A stretch of DNA of 13,631 bases, taken from positions 13,205,159 through 13,218,789 of the forward strand of contig NC_090610.1 of NCBI RefSeq assembly GCF_004359215.1, written 5' to 3'. The stretch is from Bremia lactucae. Its lineage: Eukaryota > Oomycota > Peronosporomycetes > Peronosporales > Peronosporaceae. The notes under the pieces are model-generated. The model was given only the letters and a program-made list of their open reading frames with translations. It ran no database searches and was not told the DNA's origin. Below, one piece after another: positions 8,391 through 13,631 of the stretch (its first letter is position 1; each line of letters starts with the position of its first letter). Both the position numbers and the translations under genes were made by a program.

Positions 8391-9724
8391 AACACCATGA
8401 GCCATGGATCGATTGGAGGTCTAAGACCTTAGGCGCCTTGCACAATGTTCCTAGTAAAGTTTTGGAGAGTCATGAACCCACCTTTGCTAGGCAACGAAAT
8501 CGCTATTGGCGCGGATCATTGAATGAGTCTGTCAGCGTTTTAGATATTGGTATGTCTGAGTTAATAAACTCTAATGTTAAAAACATTCATTCTGAGCCCG
8601 ACTCAGCAGAAATAAGTGGAACGGCATGTACTCCGTCGAGTGACACTCGTTATAATAACAATTCACTAAATGCGGAAAGCATTGTTGGCCTAAGGCCGAA
8701 TCATCAAGGGTGCAATATCCCTGAGATACGCGAAGTGGCACGTCTAAGTCCACCGAGTATGGTCGGCCGAGGTGGCATCATACTGAGTGTCAGTAGTGAC
8801 ACTGTTGGCGGTTCGCCAGGACCTCAAGGGTGCAATATTTCTGAGATACGTGGAGTGGCACGTCTAAGTCCACCGAGTGTGGTCGGCCGAGGTGGCACCA
8901 TACTGAGTGTCAATAGTGACACTATTGGCAGTTCGCCAGGGAATTTTGGGTCGAACCCTCCTAATGCACGCGAAGCGACACGTAAACGTTCGCTGGATAA
9001 GGAAGTTGAGTTACCTAACTCCTTGTCGGATGTCAAATTAGACACCATGTCTTGTATAGAACCAATACAGGCTGGAAAACCCGGGGACGTGAATGTCCCG
9101 GCCTCTAAGAGGCGCATTGTCTCCACTCCAAGACAGGGTGGACACGAAGCGTGTATATCCTCACAAAGTGATACGAGTGAGCTAGTACATACGCTTGTAA
9201 ATGGTGTTACCGGTAACATTGAGGGGGAAGTTAGCCTTGCGACAATCCCTTCGTTACATGCTCTTTTAAAGCTAGACGAAATGTCTATTGAAGAGTGCGG
9301 TCGAGCCTTAAAGGCTGGTGACTTATCTGAAATGGTGGTCATTCGACCTATGGTTGAGTTAAACTCATCGTCAGTTCTAGACGAAGCTGTCCTGGATGAC
9401 ACGAAAGCTGCACTTAGTGCGCGAAATGGGTCATCGGATCCCTTTTATTCCTTGATTAAGGAATTCCAAGATGTGGTATGTAATAATCCACCATGTGTTT
9501 TACCTCCGGATAGCGGTGTTCGTCATGAAATTGACTTGGTTCCGGTAACCAAATACTGTGTCACAAGACAATGGCCTTTACCAAAGGAGCAGTGTGACGT
9601 CATTGACGATTTCTTCCGTGCTAAGCACGAGGCTGGAATGGTACGAGAAAGCAAATCTCCTCATTCGACACCGACATTTTGTGTCAAAAAGCCAAATGGT
9701 AAATGGCGCATTGTACATGCTTAA
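8381..9724 (+). pseudogene. Copy B pol: linker with tandem repeats and RT N-terminus
   Basis: This is the longest open frame of the window, about 447 codons. It opens with LLEHHEPWIDWRSKTLGA, which directly follows the protease, then has a roughly 330-residue Ser/Asn/Gly-rich linker with two 40-residue tandem repeats (8704-8943). From about 9430 it reads SLIKEFQDVVCNNPPCVLPP, DLVPVTKYCVTRQWPLPKEQ and SPHSTPTFCVKKPNGKWRIV, the N-terminal part of gypsy RT. It stops at 9722-9724 because about 10 bases are missing where other copies read HAFNKLN; copy A keeps that sequence. The linker is much longer than the short one expected between protease and RT, and I do not know its role. The open frame on the minus strand at 8824-9402 is its shadow. 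Confidence 0.8.
8704..8943 (+). repeat. Two 120-base tandem repeats within pol linker
   Basis: Units 8704-8823 and 8824-8943 each encode 40 residues (QGCNI[P/S]EIR, then VARLSPPS[M/V]VGRGG and a DT[V/I]G.SPG end). Over about 117 aligned bases I count 9 differences, all transitions and none shifting the frame. A third, diverged start follows at 8944 (NFGSNPPNAREATR against PQGCNIPEIREVAR), and a possible older unit precedes at 8584. Confidence 0.9.
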
Positions 9725-10310
9725 TGTTGTCACTATACCAGCACAAACCCCCATTCCTAGAAAGGATGTTCTTCTGAATAATATGGTGGGATGTACACTG
9801 CATTGGACTTAGTCGATGGTTACTACCAATTGCTCATGCGAGCTAGCGATATCCCGCTTACAGCGGTTAGCACCCTAAGCGGCATGTTATGGGAGTGGCT
9901 TGTTATGCCACAAGGGCTTTCCAACGCCCCGGCAACATTTAATCGTCTAGTGACGCAACTGTTTCGCCCTTATCGAGGTTATGCACAGACTTTTTTCGAT
10001 GACATTTTTGTCCATAGTCGTGCGGAGGATCGGTCGGATATGGAAAACCATTTAGACCATTTGCGAGCAGTGCTCGAGTGCATGCGCACAAACAAATTGT
10101 ATGCCAATGCATCTAAATGCATTTTAGGCGCAGACGAAATTCTTTTTTAGGAAGCTTCATTGGAAAGCGAGGCCTTTAGAGCGGATCCCGCTAAGGTAAA
10201 AGCCATAGTAGATTGGCCGGTTTCTAAAAAACAAAAGGATTTGCGTAAGTGGTTGGGTCTCGCCAATTATTTACACAAATATAGCGAAAATTACGCTGAT
10301 ATGGCTAGGC
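9725..10310 (+). pseudogene. Copy B reverse transcriptase, catalytic part
   Basis: Three frames together encode the palm and thumb. LNVVTIPAQTPIPRKDVLLN is read from about 9720 in the frame that ends at 9812. From 9791 the next frame reads YTALDLVDGYYQLLM with the motif A Asp at 9806-9808, then PLTAVSTLSGMLWEWLVMPQ, GLSNAPATFNRLV (motif B) and FFDDIFVHSR (motif C) with the Asp pair at 9998-10003. LYANASKCIL follows, then a stop at 10148. The connection GSFIGKRGL is read in a third frame (10150-10183) before the second frame resumes at about 10180 with RADPAKVKAIVDWPVSKKQK. So two opposite one-base changes flank a 30-base slip. All three catalytic Asp are kept. FDD in place of YLDD or YVDD is shared with copy A. 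Confidence 0.85.
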
Positions 10311-10858
10311 CATTATTTAATCTCCTTAAAAAGGATACAGAATGATGCTGGACTAGCACCGAAAATAATGCTTTTCGAGCAGTCAAGGATAGTCTCATCC
10401 ATGCCCTGATTCTGGCACTGCCAAACCCAAATTGGCCTTTCAGTGTCGTCTGTGATGCATCAGATTTTGCCATTGGAAGTGCTCTGTTACAAACAGATGT
10501 TGATGGGCACGAACGTGTTATTACGTTCAAGTCTAGACAGCATTAAGCTGCGGAAAAGAACTACCCAGTTCATGACAAAGGGTTACCTGCTATTAAGTAT
10601 GCTCTCGTCAAATTCAGAGTTCATCTGCTCGGCTCTAAGCCGTTTGTGATATATACAGATCACGCGTCAGTACGCATGCCGACTAAGTCGCCCCATCTCT
10701 CACAGAGAATGGCCCGATGGCTATCCTTTATTGCGGAATACAACTTCGAGGTGAAGTATAAACCCGGCAAGCAAAATGCTTTGGCTGATGCGTTATCACG
10801 CAGGCCGGATTATGAGCTTTCTCATTTAACGACTATCTCGTCGCCTATTCTGAATTAA
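10310..10858 (+). pseudogene. Copy B RNase H with lost catalytic Glu
   Basis: One frame covers the domain from the tether PLFNLLKKDTE to PDYELSHLTTISSP, broken only by TGA at 10343-10345 (a Trp position) and TAA at 10544-10546. Of the four acidic catalytic positions of RNase H, the Asp in VCDASDF (10454), the Asp in YTDHAS (10658) and the Asp in LADALSRRP (10787) remain. The Glu is replaced by Gly (GGG at 10580-10582) in VHDKGLPAIKYAL; copy A keeps HDNELLAMKYAL at the same place. The text SPHLSQRMARWLSFIAEYNF just after is the usual RNase H end of gypsy pol. Even if the stops were read through, this enzyme should be inactive. Confidence 0.85.
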
Positions 10859-11748
10859 TCCGTTCGGCTTACGCCAAGTATAAACAAAGTGTAACTCTGC
10901 TACGAGCTTTAAAGAACTCGGATTCAGGTATTAAATTGCCGGCACGTTTGCGTGCAAGGTTACATCGTTTTTCTATCGATACCAACCTGTTGCTTTATTG
11001 CACAGACATCGCGAACCCTCCGCGTGTCGTTATTCCTCATGATGAGGATTTGAAGTACCGAATCCTCTATGAGGCACACGATAGTGTCCTTGGTGGTCAT
11101 CTCGGTACAGAAAAGACCTACGGCTCTATAAGCCAGAGTTATTGGTGGCCCAAACTTTAAAAATGGGTCAGCACATATGTTCGCACATGCGAAAAGTGCC
11201 AGCGGGTTAAACCCTCGGCGCATGCTGCTGCGCCACTGGCGAGTCTTCCCGTCCCCATAGGTTGCTGGGAGTCCATTAGTATGGATTTTGTTGTTGGGCT
11301 ACCGAAAGATTCAGCCGGTCACTCCGGTATAGTGGCCTTTGTTGACCGTTTGAGCAATATGGCTCACTTAGCGGCCGTGCCGGATTCCATTGATGGAGAG
11401 GGTACAGCTAAGCTGTTTATCGATCACGTGTTTCGACAACATGGTTTGCCAGTGGCGATTGTCTCTGATCGGGACCCCCGTTTCACGGGTAAATTCTGGA
11501 AGTCAATTTTCCGAGTGCTTGGCACCAGATTGGATATGCCCACTGCGGACCATCTGCAGACCGATGGTCAAACTGAACGTGTCAACCGCGTCATTGAAGA
11601 CGTTTTACGCAGCGTGTGTGCTCCGGCACCAAAGCGCTGGAGGTCAATGCTCCCAGTAGTGGAGTTTGCGTTAAATAGCGCTGTTCATGCCTCTACAGGC
11701 TATACTTCGTTCTATGTAAACGGTCTTTCCCCCCACGCGTTCCATTGA
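10850..11748 (+). pseudogene. Copy B integrase: zinc finger and catalytic core
   Basis: After a one-base shift near 10850 the frame reads SELIRSAYAKYKQSVTLLRA and stays open except for TAA at 11158-11160. The HHCC finger is HDSVLGGHLGTEKTY plus CEKCQRVKP (about 11083-11205). The core starts at SMDFVVGLPKD with its first Asp at 11284-11286, has the second Asp in IVSDRDPRFTGKFW (11467-11469), and the Glu in TDGQTERVNRVIEDV (11575-11577), so the D,D-35-E triad is complete. Integrase inserts element DNA into the chromosome. One unusual residue is Leu in ADHLQTDGQ, where Pro is usual. The frame ends at 11746-11748 (TGA) because of a shift near 11735; reading resumes as PRVPLTIPLRGSGLGG. Confidence 0.85.
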
Positions 11749-12574
11749 CGATACCACTGCGTGGTTCAGGGCTTGGTGGGGCGGGGGAATTGGCCGATAG
11801 GCTTGCTGATATCAGCCCTGTTACCGTTCGGAAACAAGTAAGCGAGTTTTTCGCGACGCGATATAGTGTCTTAAGACATGTAAGGATACGATAACTGATA
11901 GCCAAGACAAACCAAAAGAACAAGCAGATGCCAAAGGCAGAAGCTGTATTAATTCTTATATGGTCGGAGACCGAGTTTTACTTAACGCTAAAAACCTACC
12001 TACCAACTTAGTCGTGGCCAAGAAGAGTCTAGATTGTACGCTAAACCTTCCCAGCAAGCTGCGTACACACCCAGTGTTTTACGTTGGCTTGCTTAAGCCA
12101 TATCGGGACCCTTCCCACGTGGACTTGAAGGCGCTTGCGCCGAGACAGGCGGTCGTGCCGCAGATTGTTGCATCCTCACCAGGATATCCAACTGGCCCTC
12201 TAAACGAGGATGTTGACGCTCCAGCATCGAAAGACAGTCCCGAACCGCCTCAAAAGAGCTCTCAACCCGAGCAAGGACCTCACAAAGAAGTTGCACCTCG
12301 TGCCGTAGAGCATCAAATGCTTCCGCCGAAATTTCGGCCCCCTCCCGCGCTGCTTGATGCGCGAGGAAACCTTCAGTTTCATGTGGAGAAACTTTTAAAG
12401 CGACGTCGTCGTAAGGGTCAATACCAGATTCTGGTGAAGTGGCTAGGGTACCCCTCCTCTGAAAACTCTTGGGAGTTCGAGGTACCTCTTCGGCAAGATT
12501 ACCCGTACGCCGTTGACGTTTTTGAGCGTCAAGCTCAGGGTCGACTCGCGTCAAACGACGCTTCCCACCACTAA
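11735..12574 (+). pseudogene. Copy B integrase C-terminus and chromodomain
   Basis: From 11735 one frame reads PRVPLTIPLRGSGLG and then ADISPVTVRKQVSEFFATRY up to a shift near 11890. A second frame (11895-12574) reads DTITDSQDKPKEQADAKGRS, then YMVGDRVLLNAKNLPTNLVV, then LNLPSKLRTHPVFYVGLLKP. A Pro/Glu-rich linker of about 80 residues leads to the chromodomain at about 12371-12535: FHVEKLLKRRRRKGQYQILV, KWLGYPSSENSWE, then VPLRQDYPYAVDVFERQ. The chromodomain aromatic positions (Phe, Trp, Tyr, Trp) are kept; such domains guide integration by reading histone marks. The GPY/F motif expected between NLPTNLV and LDCTLNLPS is absent, with about a dozen residues missing in frame. The C-terminal 204 codons from ATG 11960 are fully open. 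Confidence 0.85.
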
Positions 12575-13400
12575 ACGTGGGATTAGGTGGATATAAAGCC
12601 TCAGTGCGGCTTCGATCCTTGGTTGTACGGTCAACCGAAGCACTGAAATATTGGCTGGGCCTTTCTTCGTTTTGTGGCATAAATGCCGAACGTAACTGGC
12701 CTTTGGCATTAAGCCTAGCATAGTCGAAGCGAAGCTTCCGTTCGAAACGAACGTCACCTCTATCCGCAGACTCTCTGATATTCCAGATATTACGGAGTCA
12801 AATGAGACTTCGTTTTCAGTCCTTGTTTCGTTTGGAAACAAAACGATCGGAATTTCCCTCATGGAGTCACCGAAGGCCCACGGGCTTGATCACGTAAACG
12901 CGTCAGATACTGGCTTCGCGTCATTACCTTCGGCGTAAGGTATTGCGCATGAAGAGCGTCGCGAGCAGCGATCTCGTCCGGCGTCATCGCCGGGTCACCG
13001 GAGATTTAGATGCCCAAGCTGTGACCCGCTATCTCTTTGAGACGCTCGTTCGCACTAAGCGGAGTAAATCTATATTCACTATGAGCCTTAGCTTTCGCTG
13101 TTTTGGCAGCTCGACGACGAGCTCTATCCTCTATGAGGATTATCTGCTCTTTCTCTTCATCGAGCGGATTCGAAATTTTGTAGGACTCAGGGTCTCGTGT
13201 CCTGCTCAATGCGGTTAAGACATCAGCGGCACCACGTTCTGGGAACGGATTCGGGGCTCGCCGACGTTCGTCCGGAGGAGAAGGCGTGAGCGAATGCCGC
13301 TCTTTTCCCCCTCCCCTGATTGAGAGTGACTTTCAAAGTCCACCATTCCCTCATCGTCGAGGAAGGTGCTCAGAGTCTGTGACTCACGCTTGATTGTCAT
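12400..13400 (-). pseudogene. Antisense reading frame between pol and 3' LTR
   Basis: I do not recognise this protein. Reading leftwards, ATG at 13400 opens MTIKRESQTLSTFLDDEGMV and continues to about 13325, where a one-base shift leads into RHSLTPSPPDERRRAP, NPFPERGAADVLTALSRT, RDPESYKISNPLDEEKEQII, RARRRAAKTAKAKAHSEYRF and LSANERLKEIAGHSLGI. After one in-frame TAA (13006-13008) the same frame continues with DPAMTPDEIAARDALHAQYL, TPKVMTRSQYL and RDQARGPSVTP to a TGA near 12861. After another shift come YFSASVDRTTKDRSR and PPNPTFSGGKRRLTRVDPEL (12650 to about 12530), which run over the sense chromodomain. The product would be highly charged, with no signal peptide or membrane segment. The sense strand here has no comparably protein-like frame. 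It is a relic with at least one stop and two shifts. The part over the chromodomain may be only a shadow. Confidence 0.5.
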
Positions 13401-13500
13401 TAGACAAAGGAATGGAAAACACAACCAAACGGTTAGCTGTTTAGGTTCCAACCTCAAAGAGGAAATGAAGCGAATGTTGTCACTCGGTGTCAACAGTCTG

Positions 13501-13511
13501 ATGGGGGAGGG
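13501..13511 (+). other. Polypurine tract of copy B
   Basis: ATGGGGGAGGG lies directly before TGTAATGGGG at 13512. A purine run touching the LTR start is the plus-strand primer of LTR retrotransposons, and its orientation fits copy B. Confidence 0.75.
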
Positions 13512-13631
13512 TGTAATGGGGCACACATCGGTTGGAGAACCGTTGTTGTGGTACATTTACTTTATGGGTAAAATACCCTTTTATCTAATTTTAAAATAGT
13601 TAGTTACTTAAATCCCATTTATTATGGGTAA
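13512..13631 (+). repeat. Copy B 3' LTR, first 120 bases, cut by window end
   Basis: It starts TGTAATGGGGCAC after the polypurine tract and continues AT-rich to the end of the window. Three small hairpins are visible: CGGTT/AACCG (13529-13542), GGGTA/TACCC (13566-13578) and CCCAT/ATGGG (13614-13628). The U3 promoter region should lie here and beyond the edge. I find no matching copy in the window to confirm it. Confidence 0.65.

Larger units (their letters stand above)
6700..13631 (+). mobile_element. Copy B: Ty3/gypsy chromovirus-type retrotransposon, decayed
   Basis: In order the copy has a truncated 5' LTR, a primer binding site, gag, protease, a linker, RT, RNase H, integrase, chromodomain, an antisense frame, a polypurine tract and the start of a 3' LTR that runs off the window. 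The domain order and the C-terminal chromodomain place it among Ty3/gypsy chromoviruses or a chromodomain-bearing oomycete relative. It is interrupted by at least ten frame changes and by stops at 10343, 10544 and 11158 among others. It is younger than copy A, since almost every domain can still be read along its length. Being cut at the right edge, its full 3' LTR and flanking target site cannot be examined. Confidence 0.9.

Noticed and set aside
8824..9402. 192-codon minus-strand frame
   Set aside because: It is the exact shadow of the clearly coding pol linker with tandem repeats on the plus strand.
12093..12400. Left part of the 195-codon minus-strand frame as real coding
   Set aside because: The plus strand here encodes the integrase tail and the linker before the chromodomain in an unbroken frame, so openness on the other strand is probably a side effect.
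12943..13218. 91-codon plus-strand frame as a gypsy accessory gene
   Set aside because: Its translation is less protein-like than the minus-strand reading of the same bases, which is charged and continuous across the neighbouring segments.

Overview
The window looks like repeat-rich nuclear DNA of an oomycete, most likely Peronosporales (Phytophthora or a downy mildew). The reasoning is from memory: the two large recognisable blocks are Ty3/gypsy retrotransposons whose wording (a FDD reverse transcriptase box, an integrase tail with a THPxFYVG motif, a chromodomain in one copy) matches gypsy elements typical of oomycete genomes. I see no convincing host gene, tRNA, rRNA, CRISPR array or bacterial-type operon.

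Layout. Positions 1-790 are hairpin-rich, LTR-like sequence. Positions 1297-2089 hold short coding-like pieces in several frames that I cannot identify. A TGTAGC...GCTACA unit at 2237-2545 looks like a solo LTR and opens with three consecutive hairpins. Positions 2546-3740 show nothing I can name. From about 3750 to 6700 lies a heavily deleted gypsy copy on the minus strand (copy A): reading leftwards it has a gag-pol linker, reverse transcriptase, a gutted RNase H, the integrase zinc finger, and then a jump over the integrase core into the post-integrase tail. It has no recognised LTR at either end and no chromodomain.

From about 6700 to beyond the window end lies a more complete gypsy copy on the plus strand (copy B): the 3' part of a 5' LTR ending at 6900, a primer binding site at 6903, gag with a CCHC knuckle, protease, a long linker with 40-residue tandem repeats, reverse transcriptase, RNase H, integrase, chromodomain, a roughly 930-base tail carrying a protein-like reading frame on the opposite strand, a polypurine tract at 13501-13511 and the first 120 bases of the 3' LTR. 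Copy B has at least ten frame changes and several in-frame stops, so it is not autonomous, although many catalytic residues survive.

The two copies are head to head: copy A reads left and copy B reads right, meeting near 6700 where copy A has lost its 5' LTR and gag start and copy B has lost the 5' part of its LTR. The least expected feature is the antisense reading frame between pol and the 3' LTR of copy B (about 13400 down to about 12580 or beyond). It resembles in position the antisense additional ORFs known in some plant Ty3/gypsy lineages, but I do not recognise the protein.
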